Shown one piece after another: positions 1 to 7,380 of a stretch of 64,000 nt of DNA. The DNA is taken from positions 124,001 to 188,000 of the forward strand of contig NZ_QWGA01000008.1 of assembly GCF_003576245.1 (NCBI RefSeq). Direction: 5' to 3'. The notes beneath the pieces were generated by a model. It was not told the DNA's origin, searched no databases, and saw only the letters and a program-made list of their open reading frames with translations. Origin of the DNA: Henriciella algicola. GTDB lineage: Bacteria > Pseudomonadota > Alphaproteobacteria > Caulobacterales > Hyphomonadaceae. Numbering within the stretch: position 1 is the stretch's first letter; each line of letters opens with the position of its first letter. Position numbers and translations under genes: made by a program.

Positions 1-171
1 GGAGACTCCAAATACGTCTCCAAATGTTCCTCTGGCAGCAGAAAACTGTGGGACTAGCCCAATAATGAGATTGAGAGTCCACAAAATGAGTATTGTGACG
101 ACCGCGATGATCACGAGGCGAACTTGAGGAAGTGGCCCTATATCTGCTTCTTCGCTGTTTTCCTGATGCAT
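1..171 (-). CDS. Partial small membrane protein, unknown function
   Basis: An open frame reads from ATG at 171 leftward off the window edge, so only the first 57 residues are visible. The start follows a GGGAGGA ribosome site by about five bases; a second ATG three bases upstream is too close to it. The first 17 residues are acidic and polar. Residues about 18-40 form one strong hydrophobic segment (VRLVIIAVVTILILW and on), predicted to span the inner membrane, followed by GLVPQFSAARGTFGDVFG. No family is recognised. Codon use is more AT-rich than in neighbouring genes (ATA, AGA and GGA codons occur), which may mean a recently acquired or poorly expressed gene. The C-terminus lies outside the window. 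Confidence 0.55.
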   Translation of the reverse strand, partial: MHQENSEEADIGPLPQVRLVIIAVVTILILWTLNLIIGLVPQFSAARGTFGDVFGVS

Positions 172-327
172 CATGTCCTCCCTGATTATAGCCCTAGTTG
201 ATTTTGGTCGATTAGAGAAATTACTATCGCCCGAACGGCGGACCCCGCCATTCGGCCATAGCCAGCCAAAGACCGTCCGGTTTCAGGCGGTCAAGGCTGC
301 CGCAGGCACCGCGCAGCGGCCCCGGCC

Positions 328-447
328 TTGAGGGCCTGAAACAGGGCCGTCACTCGGCGTCTCAAATAAGAACCAACGTGCCGAAGACCCCTGCGCAGGC
401 AGGGGTCCATAATGGTCCGTTTGAAGCGGGGTGCTTCGGTGCTGGTG
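328..447. repeat. Imperfect direct repeat, copy A
   Basis: About 120 bp starting TTGAGGGCCTGAAACAGGGC and ending in GGGGTGCTTCGGTGCTGGTG. It matches 503-645 at most positions. Inside it the palindrome GACCCCTGC-GCAGGCAGGGGTC is uninterrupted. Confidence 0.8.
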
Positions 448-458
448 GTGCACCATAG

Positions 459-486
459 ATACCTGCCTTCGCAGGTATCTCCGGTA
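459..486. repeat. Uninterrupted GATACCTGC palindrome
   Basis: GATACCTGC and GCAGGTATC face each other across a two-base TT/C loop and are followed by TCCGG. The same palindrome with the same TCCGG tail recurs at 719-766, split there by a 25-nt module. Confidence 0.75.
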
Positions 487-502
487 AGTGGGCGCGTTGT
501 TC

Positions 503-645
503 TTGAGGGTCTGAAACAGGGCGGTCACTCGACATTTCAAAATGAGAACCAACGCTCCGAAGACCCCTGCGTGGTTCGACTTCGCTCACCATGCGGGCAG
601 GGGTCCATAGTGGCCCGGTTGAGACGGGGTGCTCCGCTGCTGGTG
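503..645. repeat. Imperfect direct repeat, copy B, carrying a 22-nt insertion
   Basis: This is the second copy of the 328-447 unit. It is about 23 bases longer because the tip of its GACCCCTGC/GCAGGGGTC palindrome holds an extra 22-nt module (GGTTCGACTTCGCTCACCAT, about 573-594). Confidence 0.8.
573..594. repeat. Short hairpin module, copy 1 (GG/CC stem variant)
   Basis: GGTTCGACTTCGCTCACC with a TGGT/ACCA stem, sitting in the loop of a larger palindrome. Copy A at 328-447 lacks it and acts as an empty reference site. Confidence 0.75.
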
Positions 646-718
646 AGCCACGCTACTGCCGTGGCCTTCTTCGCTAAAATCAGTCCACCGGACTGATTTC
701 CGGGCGCTTCGAAGGGAT

Positions 719-766
719 ACCTGCCCCTCATCCTGAGCGAAGTCGAAGGACGCAGGTATCTCCGGG
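719..766. repeat. Short hairpin module, copy 2, inside a GATACCTGC palindrome
   Basis: CCTCATCCTGAGCGAAGTCG and following AAGGA (726-750) lie between GATACCTGC and CGCAGGTATC. The uninterrupted form is present at 459-486. Confidence 0.8.
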
Positions 767-785
767 AGGTGGGTAAAATACTGCG

Positions 786-955
786 GCATTCCCCTCTCCT
801 TGGGGAGAGGGGTAGGGGTGAGGGGGAGCTACGTTTGGGCAAAGTGGTTCCGTTTCAGTGATGCCATCACCTCGCATCACTGAAACGTAAGTGATTGGCC
901 GAACACCCAGTCCCCCCTCATCCCCGGCCCTTCTCCCGAGGGAGAAGGGAGAAGC
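786..955. repeat. Inverted pair of CCCCTCTCC-type repeats around a 13-bp palindrome
   Basis: The left arm (791-825) reads CCCCTCTCCTTGGGGAGAGG then GGTAGGGGTGAGGG. The right arm (915-954) is an opposite-facing relative, CCTCATCCCCGGCCCTTCTC and on. Between them CGTTTCAGTGATG (851-863) pairs perfectly with CATCACTGAAACG (875-887). The unit ends just 3' of the minus-strand lipoprotein gene, so it could help end transcription. Related inverted pairs occur at 3856-4014 and 8325-8438. Confidence 0.7.
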
Positions 956-960
956 CCCCC

Positions 961-1506
961 CTACTGCGCCGCCGCGACCGGGTCGATCTTGTAGAGCCGG
1001 CACAGCGGATGTTCGGCGCCGTCGTAAAAATAGGCCGAGCCTTCCCAGCCCTGCTGCAGCGGCGCCGCGCAGACCGGGTGGGTGAGAAAACTCGCATCAT
1101 CCTCACTGCCGCCGGCCGCTTCCCAGTCCGCAACGAGGCCCGGAAACGCCAGGCTAAAGTCCGCCCACCCGGCCCAATAGGCGCCTGACTTGAAAGCAAC
1201 CGGGTCGACCTCTGTGCCATAGGAGGCATAGAGCCGGGCGAGGTCTTCGGCGTGGGCGTCGCAATCTGGCAGGTTCGGCGCGGTGAAATCGGCGGCCGCC
1301 GCCCACGCCTCGAAACAGGCCTGTGCCGGTTTATAGTCGCCATTCTGCTGCCAGCCGAGCATCGCAAAGGTCTGCTGGGCCCCGAGCCGATCGATCAGGT
1401 CGCGCGCGGCCCTGTCCGCTGCATTCTGGTCGGCTGCGGCCGGGGAAGCGGCGCATGCGGTGAGAAACAAGGCTGCAATCAGGGTAGAGGGCAGGGGGCT
1501 GGGCAT
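961..1506 (-). CDS. Putative lipoprotein of unknown function
   Basis: The 181-residue product begins with a signal sequence (MPSPLPSTLIAALFLTACAA) in which LTAC is a good lipobox, so it is probably lipid-anchored on the periplasmic side of a membrane. The mature part has five further cysteines (CFEAW, LPDCDAH, HPVCAAP, HPLCRLY) and many Trp, Tyr and acidic residues, which suggests a small disulfide-stabilised domain. I do not recognise the family. The frame closes exactly at the edge of a palindromic repeat cluster. Upstream (1507-1689) lie only repeats, so it appears to be its own transcription unit. Confidence 0.7.
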   Translation of the reverse strand: MPSPLPSTLIAALFLTACAASPAAADQNAADRAARDLIDRLGAQQTFAMLGWQQNGDYKPAQACFEAWAAAADFTAPNLPDCDAHAEDLARLYASYGTEVDPVAFKSGAYWAGWADFSLAFPGLVADWEAAGGSEDDASFLTHPVCAAPLQQGWEGSAYFYDGAEHPLCRLYKIDPVAAAQ

Positions 1507-1533
1507 GTGTTTTTTCTAAAGCGCTCCGCTCAC

Positions 1534-1568
1534 CGCCCTCCTCCTTCGACAAGCTCAGGATGAGGGCG
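1534..1568. repeat. Short hairpin module, copy 3, with CGCCCTC/GAGGGCG outer stem
   Basis: CGCCCTC and GAGGGCG enclose TCCTTCGACAAGCTCAGGA. The TCCT/AGGA inner stem matches copy 2, but the loop is shorter (TCGACAAGCTC). It lies just upstream of the lipoprotein gene start. Confidence 0.75.
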
Positions 1569-1591
1569 GGGGGCTCGGCACAATCTAAGCT

Positions 1592-1679
1592 CCGCTCATC
1601 CCCGCGCAGGCGGGGATCTCAGCCAGTCTGAGCGCAACCATAGCCTCACGAGATCCCCGCTTTCGCGGGGATGAGCGGA
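1592..1679. repeat. Compound REP-like palindrome
   Basis: CCGCTCATCCCCGCG (from 1592) pairs with CGCGGGGATGAGCGG (ending 1679), and inner GCGGGGATCTC pairs with GAGATCCCCGC. Each side can also form its own small hairpin (CCCCGCGCAGGCGGGG; CCCCGCTTTCGCGGGG). It ends 10 bp 3' of the Sel1-repeat gene and may act as its terminator or protect the mRNA end. Confidence 0.75.
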
Positions 1680-1689
1680 TGTATCATTA

Positions 1690-3135
1690 TCAACAATAAG
1701 GATTGCTCGCCGGACACGGCGCGGAATACGCCGTTCCGATGGAGTTCACTGCCCGCAGATACTGGTTGAAGTCCCGCATGCTGCCGGTGGAGCTCTGGCT
1801 GCTTGATGCGCTCGAATAGGATGAGCCGGAATAGCTGCTCGAACTCCCGCTATTCGCCGCATAGGCCTCTGCCCCAGCGGCCAGCCCGCCTACCACGGCG
1901 GTCAGCGTATTGCCGAGGAAATTGCCAAAGCCGGAGCTGCTTCGCTCGCGCGGCACGGCCGGCAGCGAGGCGTTGAACATCGGCATCCAGACATCGCAGG
2001 CAAACTGGTTGCCGCCCTGGATACAGCCGCGCGCGCCATACTTCATGATCCGGTCGCGGCTCGAGAGGCCGAAATAGGGATAGTAGTTGAAGAAGACGAC
2101 GCCCGCGCAGGCATTGTAGTTCTCCTCATGGTCGCAGGCGGCGGCGTAGCTATTCTCCGCTTTCCTGAATAGCAGGCGCGGATAGATCTCCGGCGTGCGC
2201 TGGCTGCCCTCGGCGACCGCATGGGCAAAGTTGACGCAGGCTTCGTGCACATTGGCGTCGCAGGCTCTTTCCAGCGACATGGACGCATTGAAATAGTTGC
2301 GCGCCACACCGTCCGCGCCGAGCAGTTCATAGCGCCCGGCCAGCTCGCAGGCATAGACATCATCCCGGTGCCAGCAGAGGTCATAGGCCACGTCAAACGC
2401 CTGCCTGTGGCGGCCCTGACGCATCAGCGTGGTCGCAAATTCAATGTCGAGCGGGGGCAGGGAGGCAATGGCGCTCGCCGCCATCGGATGGCCCATGGAT
2501 TGGGCCTTCTCATACCATTCGCGGGCAGAGAGGAGGTCGCCCTCCGGATTGAGGCCAAGCTCATCGAACTTGCCCATAGTGAGGAAGGCGTTCGGATGCC
2601 CAAGGTCTGCAGACAGGCGCAGCAGCCTGTGGCCATCCTCGAAATTGACGGGCACACCCTCGCCATTGAAGGCCATCTGCGCGGCGACGTAGGCTGCCGT
2701 TTCATTGCCCGCGCGCGCCGACATCACATAGGTCTCAAACGCCTTTTGCGGGTCTGCCGGATGGCCGGGCCAGCCCTCACGGTAAAGCGCGGCGAGGTTA
2801 TAGAGCGCCGGCGGGAAGTTCTGCGCCGCCGCCACCTGCCAGAGAGCGACTGCCTTGTCATAGTCGGGCGTGACGGCTTTGCCCTGGCGATAATAGACGC
2901 CGAGATTGGTGTGCGCCTCAAGGCTCCCATAAGGGATAAGGCTCTCCCAGATCTGGCGCGCCTCCTCATATTGCCCGCTGGCATAGAGCGTCTTGGCGCG
3001 CTCATTCTGCAGGTATGTGACGCTGCCGGGCTCTGCCCACGGCGCTTCGGGCACTGGCGTGATGACCAAATTCTGGGCATGCGCCGCGCCGAAGAAGGAC
3101 GCCGCCAGAAGCGCTGCCTTGACCAATCTGAGCAT
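1690..3135 (-). CDS. Secreted Sel1/TPR-like repeat protein
   Basis: The 481-residue protein has a signal peptide (MLRLVKAALLAASFFGAAHA) followed by Sel1-like helical repeats. Segments such as GSLEAHTNLGVYYRQGKAV, FPPALYNLAALYREGWPG and HPNAFLTMGKFDELGLNPEG show the typical A-x2-L-G-x-[LY]-Y pattern. Sel1 repeats form a solenoid used for protein-protein contacts, often at the envelope. The last 110 residues differ: a Gly/Ala stretch (GNFLGNTLTAVVGGLAAGAE) and a Ser-rich tract with repeated SSYSGSS units. The second half contains many cysteines (CWHRDDVYACELAG, CDANVHEACVNF, CDHEENYNACAGV), spaced like SLR proteins with paired disulfides. The start at 3135 is chosen because GGGAGG lies seven bases upstream and the signal peptide begins there; longer versions lack both. 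The partner is unknown. Confidence 0.8.
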   Translation of the reverse strand: MLRLVKAALLAASFFGAAHAQNLVITPVPEAPWAEPGSVTYLQNERAKTLYASGQYEEARQIWESLIPYGSLEAHTNLGVYYRQGKAVTPDYDKAVALWQVAAAQNFPPALYNLAALYREGWPGHPADPQKAFETYVMSARAGNETAAYVAAQMAFNGEGVPVNFEDGHRLLRLSADLGHPNAFLTMGKFDELGLNPEGDLLSAREWYEKAQSMGHPMAASAIASLPPLDIEFATTLMRQGRHRQAFDVAYDLCWHRDDVYACELAGRYELLGADGVARNYFNASMSLERACDANVHEACVNFAHAVAEGSQRTPEIYPRLLFRKAENSYAAACDHEENYNACAGVVFFNYYPYFGLSSRDRIMKYGARGCIQGGNQFACDVWMPMFNASLPAVPRERSSSGFGNFLGNTLTAVVGGLAAGAEAYAANSGSSSSYSGSSYSSASSSQSSTGSMRDFNQYLRAVNSIGTAYSAPCPASNPYC

Positions 3136-3313
3136 GAAGAGGCCTCCCACCACAAAAGCCTTGGAAAATTGTCCCGCCTGATTTTCACCCCGGCGGGGCG
3201 AATGTCCAGCGCCTACACCAGCATCCCTCTTAAACACCGTGGCTGCACCGCCAGTACACCGGCAGATGCACCGCCCTTGCACCGAATTTATCCGCCCCCC
3301 TGGCGGCCCGACT

Positions 3314-3718
3314 ATGGTCGCCTCCATGGTCAAGCGCTCCTTCATCCTCAGCACGCTTGCGGTCCTGGAAGTCTGGCTCTGGCCGGTCTTCTTCTGGGAC
3401 CTTTACCGGCTTGAGGCCTATCTGAAGGCGCGCCGCGCCGAAGGCGGCTCCGGCCTTGTCGGTTATGCGGTGGCCCGCAATGGGCGGATCTATATCACGC
3501 TGGATGTCCGCGAGGACGCAAAGGACCCATGCGACTGGACGGCCTACGCCGCCCGCACCCCATGGGAAAAGCTCGATCCCGACGCCCGCGCGCAAGCGCT
3601 GATGGCGCGTGCTGGCGAGGGCTTTGCCCTGTTCGTGTTGATGATGGGTATTGGCGGCGTTTTGGCAGGGCAGGGCGATGCCATCGCCGGCCTGCCACAG
3701 GTGATGCTCCCGCCTTAG
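3314..3718 (+). CDS. Hypothetical two-segment membrane protein
   Basis: The product is about 134 residues. An N-terminal hydrophobic segment (SFILSTLAVLEVWLWPVFF) and a C-terminal one (GFALFVLMMGIGGVLAG) flank a roughly 70-residue hydrophilic part containing WTAYAARTPWEKLDPDARAQ. I do not recognise the family. The start could be ATG 3314 or ATG 3326; neither has a clear ribosome site, although both precede the first membrane segment. The opposite strand is also open here, but its translation looks like low-complexity antisense. The gene is divergent from the Sel1-repeat gene and convergent with the photolyase gene. Confidence 0.55.
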   Translation: MVASMVKRSFILSTLAVLEVWLWPVFFWDLYRLEAYLKARRAEGGSGLVGYAVARNGRIYITLDVREDAKDPCDWTAYAARTPWEKLDPDARAQALMARAGEGFALFVLMMGIGGVLAGQGDAIAGLPQVMLPP

Positions 3719-3732
3719 CCTGCAATCCCAAA

Positions 3733-3768
3733 CGCCCTCATCCTGAGCGAAGTCGGAGGACGCGGGCG
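3733..3768. repeat. Short hairpin module, copy 4
   Basis: CGCCCTCATCCTGAGCGAAG followed by TCGGAGGACGCGGGCG. The TCCT stem end faces AGGA, with CGCCC/GGGCG outside. It starts 15 bp after the stop of the small membrane protein gene. Confidence 0.7.
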
Positions 3769-3860
3769 TACGCGCTGACCTCAGGTGAAATCGATTGAAA
3801 AGCCGCACCCGACCGGGCCTGCGGCCGCTGGTGCTGGCAGACCTTTAAGCGAAACGCATT

Positions 3861-4014
3861 CCCCTCTCCCGATTGCGGGAGAGGGGGCAGGGGTGAGGGC
3901 GCCCAGGTAAGTGGTCGCTGCCAACCGTCGGCCAATCAGTGCCGTTTCAGCCCTCATCCCCGGCCCCCTCATGGTGAGCGAAGTCGAACCACTCCCGCAA
4001 TCGGGAGAAGGGAG
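3861..4014. repeat. Inverted pair of CCCTCTCCC repeats; right arm interrupted by module copy 5
   Basis: The left arm (3861-3899) is CCCCTCTCCCGATTGCGGGA followed by GAGGGGGCAGGGGTGAGGG. The right arm (3952-4014) is the reverse-facing relative, CCTCATCCCCGGCCCC ... TCCCGCAATCGGGAGAAGGG. It is split at 3966-3991 by CTCATGGTGAGCGAAGTCGA plus ACCAC, a GG/CC-stem copy of the short module. The right arm at 915-954 is the uninterrupted counterpart. Confidence 0.75.
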
Positions 4015-4025
4015 AAGAGAGAGTC

Positions 4026-5519
4026 CTACCCCAATCCCCGCAAGAAATTGGCCGCAGTCTTCAGATGCCGATCCCGCTTTTCGCCGTCCATCTTCTCGGC
4101 CATGGACACCATCATCGCCCAGCGTGGGTTGCCAGCCAGCTGCTCGCGGTTGCGCCAGATCCAGCGCCAGTAAAGGCCATCCCAGATATCGCACCAGTCG
4201 CCTATCTCATGGTTGCCCATCTTGCGGATATAGGCTGAGCCGGAGAAGTAAGGCTTCGTCGTGATGCGCCCGCCATCGGCATTCTGGCTCATCGCATAGG
4301 CGTTCGGCACCATGACCCAGTCATAGGAGTCAGCGAACATCTCCATGAACCATTTGTAGATATCGTCGGGGTCGATCTCGCAGATGAACATGAACCCGCC
4401 GAGCACCATCAACCGCTCGATATGGTGGCAGTATCCGGTCTTCAGGATGCGCTTGATGACATCGTCGATGGGGTCGATCCCCGTCTCGCCGGTCCAGAAG
4501 CTTTCCGGCAGGCGGCGCGTATGGCCCCAATGGTTGGTCGTGCGCATTGGCACGCCGATATCCTCATAGGTCGCGCGCATGAATTCCCGCCAGCCAATGA
4601 CCTGACGGATAAAGCCCTCGGCCGAGTTCATCGGAATGTCTTTCGTCTCGATGAAGGCTTTCGCCGCATCCAGAACCAGCTGCGGGGTGAGCAGACCAAT
4701 GTTCAGCATGGGCGTGATCGCCGAATGCCAAAGCAGGCTTTCGCCCTCCAGGATGGCGTCCTCATAAGGCCCGAACAGCTCGAACCGCTCATTCAGGAAT
4801 GCGCCAAGCCAGCTCTCCGCATCCTCATGGCTGGTCGGCCAGTAGAGCTTGTCGAGGGAGCCATAATTATCGGGGAAGTCCTTTTCGACTGATTGCCGGG
4901 CCTCTTCCTCGATGTCGTCGGGTTCTCTTGGGGCAAGCTGGGGAACGCTGTCTCTCAGCTTTTTCGGCACCTTCTTGCGGTTCTCACCGTCAAAGCTCCA
5001 CTGGTCGCCCTTTGGTTTGTCGCCATTCATGAGGACATCGAAATGACGGCGCTGGCGCTTGTAGAACTCGGCCTGGAACCAGGACTTGTTATCTTCCCGC
5101 CACGCCCGGTTCTCGCCCGGCGTATTGAGGAAGAGCGGTGTATTGATCAGGGTGAGGTCGAGGTCATGATCCTCGCAATAAGCCTTGAGGCGCTTTTCCA
5201 AGATGAAGTCAGACGGGTCGCAGGTGACGATCTCCTTGATCCCCGCCTTGGCAAGCCGTGCTATAAGAGGTTTCAGCAAAGGCTTGCCAGCCTCATAGCG
5301 GACATATTCAAATTCCGGCTTCAACCCTTCAAGCCGTTTGGCATAGCGCGCCATGCTTGCGCGGTGCAGCCAGAGCTTCTGCTTGTGAAAGGCCATGGGA
5401 TATTGCCGGTCGCCGAAGAACAGTGTGTCCTCGACAAGGCAGATCCGGTCCGGGCGCTTGTCGAGCCCCGGATGGTGGTTGAACAGATGGTGCGGAAAGA
5501 TCAGGAGTGCCTTGGTCAT
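4026..5519 (-). CDS. Photolyase/cryptochrome-like flavoprotein (PhrB/FeS-BCP-related)
   Basis: This 497-residue protein resembles the bacterial photolyase-related family typified by Agrobacterium PhrB, which uses FAD and light to repair UV lesions in DNA. It has an N-terminal Rossmann-like antenna domain (residues about 1-130) and a helical FAD-binding domain, with IRQVIGWREFMRATY near 304-318, GYCHHIERLMVLGGFM near 362-377 and MFADSYDWVMVPNAYAMSQNADGG near 394-417. PhrB-type enzymes carry a [4Fe-4S] cluster held by a CxxC pair plus another Cys close to the C-terminus. Here that part reads IRKMGNHEIGDWCDIWDGLYW (from 431), with only one Cys, so the cluster is probably absent. Repair activity is therefore inferred. 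The gene is divergent from dnaX. Confidence 0.8.
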   Translation of the reverse strand: MTKALLIFPHHLFNHHPGLDKRPDRICLVEDTLFFGDRQYPMAFHKQKLWLHRASMARYAKRLEGLKPEFEYVRYEAGKPLLKPLIARLAKAGIKEIVTCDPSDFILEKRLKAYCEDHDLDLTLINTPLFLNTPGENRAWREDNKSWFQAEFYKRQRRHFDVLMNGDKPKGDQWSFDGENRKKVPKKLRDSVPQLAPREPDDIEEEARQSVEKDFPDNYGSLDKLYWPTSHEDAESWLGAFLNERFELFGPYEDAILEGESLLWHSAITPMLNIGLLTPQLVLDAAKAFIETKDIPMNSAEGFIRQVIGWREFMRATYEDIGVPMRTTNHWGHTRRLPESFWTGETGIDPIDDVIKRILKTGYCHHIERLMVLGGFMFICEIDPDDIYKWFMEMFADSYDWVMVPNAYAMSQNADGGRITTKPYFSGSAYIRKMGNHEIGDWCDIWDGLYWRWIWRNREQLAGNPRWAMMVSMAEKMDGEKRDRHLKTAANFLRGLG

Positions 5520-5620
5520 CGCAGGCTGGAGCTAGGTCGATCGGTTCACAGGCAAAGGCTGCAAAACCGCTGGCGCGCCATTGCCGAGATCCCCGAGTCC
5601 CTGCCATTAGTAAGTCACCG

Positions 5621-7375
5621 ATGACTGATGAAACTGACCTTCCCGGCGACGATGAGCGCGATGACGCGACTTTCTCCATGTTTGCGGAGGAAGAAGCTGC
5701 CCCCGGTTCGGGTGGGCCGTCCTATCAGGTGCTGGCGCGCAAGTATCGCCCGAAGCTTTTCTCTGACCTGATCGGTCAGGAGGCGATGGTCCGCACGCTG
5801 CGCAACGCGTTCGAGCTTAATCGCATCGCCCACGCCTTCATGCTGACCGGCGTTCGCGGTGTCGGCAAGACGACGACGGCCCGGCTTCTGGCGCGCGCTT
5901 TCAATTATGAGGGTGAGGATCATCCAGGCCCGAGCCTCAAGCTCGACCCGACTGGTGAGCACTGCAAGGCGATCATGGAAAGCCGCCATCCCGATGTGCT
6001 GGAGCTTGATGCCGCTTCCCGCACGGGTGTGGCAGACATGCGCGACCTTCTCGACGGGGTGCGCTATTCGCCCGTCTCGGCGCGCTACAAGGTCTATATC
6101 ATCGACGAAGTTCACATGCTCTCGACGGCGAGCTTCAATGCGCTTCTGAAGACGCTGGAAGAGCCGCCGCCGCATGTGAAGTTCATCTTCGCGACGACTG
6201 AAATCCGCAAAGTGCCCGTAACGGTGCTGTCGCGCTGTCAGCGCTTTGATCTCAAACGCCTCGATACGGGCGAGCTTGCCGCCCATCTCGGCAAGATCGC
6301 TGGCCGCGAAGGCGCGAAGATTTCCGAAGAGGGCATCACACTTATTGCGCGGGCCGCTGAAGGGTCCGTCCGTGACGGTCTTTCCATCCTCGATCAGGCC
6401 ATCGTGCAGGGCCTCGATGGAGGCGAGATTACAGGCGCTGCGGTGCGCGACATGCTGGGCCTCGGCGACCGGCTTCGCCTGCTCGATGCGTTTGAATATG
6501 CGGTGACCGGTAAGGCGAGCGAGGCGGTGAGCGAGATCACTGACCAGATACAGATCGGCGCCGACCCGCTGATCCTGATGAAGGACCTGCTTGAGATCGC
6601 TGCTGATGTCGCGACGGTTCAGGCCATGGGCGATAACTATACGCTGCCCGGCCCGTCTGACTGGACGACGCGGACCCGTCAGATCGCCGATAGCGTCACC
6701 CCGGCGCAGGCCCAGCGCAACTGGCAGATACTGCTATCGGGCTATCGCGACACGCAAAGTGCGCCAGAGGCGGACGTCGCCCTGCGCATGGTGATCCTGC
6801 GTCTCGTGACGGCGGCGGGCCTGCCGTCGCCAGAAGATGCGGCCCGGATGATCGCCGAAGGCGGCGGCAGCGGCGGCTCCAGCGCGCGCGGTAAGGGCGG
6901 CAAGTCCGACCCGAATGTCGTGCCTGTGGGCGGCGACCCGGGCGCGCGCCTCTCAAAGTTCGAAGACGTGCTCGACCTTCTGGAAAAAGAGCGCGAGCCT
7001 GTCCTCTGGGGCGAGGCGAAGGCCTATATCCGCCCATCCGTTTTTGCCGATGGTACGATCAGCTGCGACCTGAAAGACGGCGCACCGGTCGATCTGCTGC
7101 GCCGGCTGACAGACTTCCTCGAGATTGCCACCGGCCATGAGTGGGACGTCAGCACCAAGCGCGGCGAGACGCCGGGCGAAACCATCAGCGAGCGCGAGGA
7201 CCGGCTGAAGCGTGAGCGGATCGAAGCAGTAAAGGCCGACACGGATGTCGCCGCCGCGATCAGCGCCATTCCCGGCCTCACGATTCTGGACGTGCGCGGC
7301 AGCGATACACTTGAAGAGCCCGTCGCTGAGGACAATGTCGTCCCCTTGCGCGTTGCCAATCAAAGGAAAGGCTAG
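5621..7375 (+). CDS. dnaX: DNA polymerase III subunits gamma and tau
   Basis: The clamp-loader ATPase of the replicative polymerase. The 584-residue protein shows Walker A GVRGVGKTTT (77-86), the DEVH Walker B box (about 162-165), LKTLEEPPPHVKFIFATTE and the SRCQRFD sensor region, followed by the collar domain and a C-terminal tau-like part. The four-cysteine zinc module of E. coli DnaX is reduced to one Cys (EHCKAIMESRH, Cys115), as in other alphaproteobacteria. A Gly/Ser/Lys-rich linker (GGGSGGSSARGKGGK, about 449-463) separates the ATPase/collar part from the polymerase-binding tail. The start at 5621 was chosen because the acidic MTDETDLPGDDERDD leader is typical; the ribosome site is weak. 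It leads the dnaX-ybaB-recR operon, a widely conserved order. Confidence 0.95.
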   Translation: MTDETDLPGDDERDDATFSMFAEEEAAPGSGGPSYQVLARKYRPKLFSDLIGQEAMVRTLRNAFELNRIAHAFMLTGVRGVGKTTTARLLARAFNYEGEDHPGPSLKLDPTGEHCKAIMESRHPDVLELDAASRTGVADMRDLLDGVRYSPVSARYKVYIIDEVHMLSTASFNALLKTLEEPPPHVKFIFATTEIRKVPVTVLSRCQRFDLKRLDTGELAAHLGKIAGREGAKISEEGITLIARAAEGSVRDGLSILDQAIVQGLDGGEITGAAVRDMLGLGDRLRLLDAFEYAVTGKASEAVSEITDQIQIGADPLILMKDLLEIAADVATVQAMGDNYTLPGPSDWTTRTRQIADSVTPAQAQRNWQILLSGYRDTQSAPEADVALRMVILRLVTAAGLPSPEDAARMIAEGGGSGGSSARGKGGKSDPNVVPVGGDPGARLSKFEDVLDLLEKEREPVLWGEAKAYIRPSVFADGTISCDLKDGAPVDLLRRLTDFLEIATGHEWDVSTKRGETPGETISEREDRLKRERIEAVKADTDVAAAISAIPGLTILDVRGSDTLEEPVAEDNVVPLRVANQRKG

Positions 7376-7380
7376 GTCCC

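Larger units (their letters stand above)
172..960. repeat. Gene-free 790-bp stretch filled with nested palindromic repeats
   Basis: I see no credible gene here; the short open frames have no ribosome sites or recognisable proteins. The DNA consists of a local duplication (328-447 and 503-645), GC-rich palindromes around GACCCCTGC/GCAGGGGTC and GATACCTGC/GCAGGTATC, two copies of a short TTCGACTTCGCTCA module, and an inverted pair of CCCCTCTCC-type repeats. The stretch separates the 5' end of the left-edge membrane gene from the 3' end of the lipoprotein gene at 961. Confidence 0.75.
3719..4025. repeat. Convergent intergenic spacer made of palindromic repeats
   Basis: No gene is seen. The spacer holds module copy 4 (3733-3768), an inverted pair of CCCTCTCCC-type repeats (3861-3899 and 3952-4014) and module copy 5 inside the right arm. 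It separates two convergent genes, so these hairpins are placed where a bidirectional terminator is expected. Confidence 0.75.

Noticed and set aside
180-960. CRISPR array
   Set aside because: The repeats are palindromes of differing type and spacing, not regular direct repeats with unique spacers; no cas gene is present.
2221-3414. Long plus-strand open frame (397 codons) across the Sel1-repeat gene
   Set aside because: It lies antisense to a well-supported repeat protein with signal peptide and ribosome site; its translation is Arg/Gly/His-rich with no motif.
5520-5620. SRP (4.5S) RNA gene before dnaX
   Set aside because: Some relatives may carry one here, but the conserved GGTCCCGGGAGGAAGCAGCC-like core is absent.
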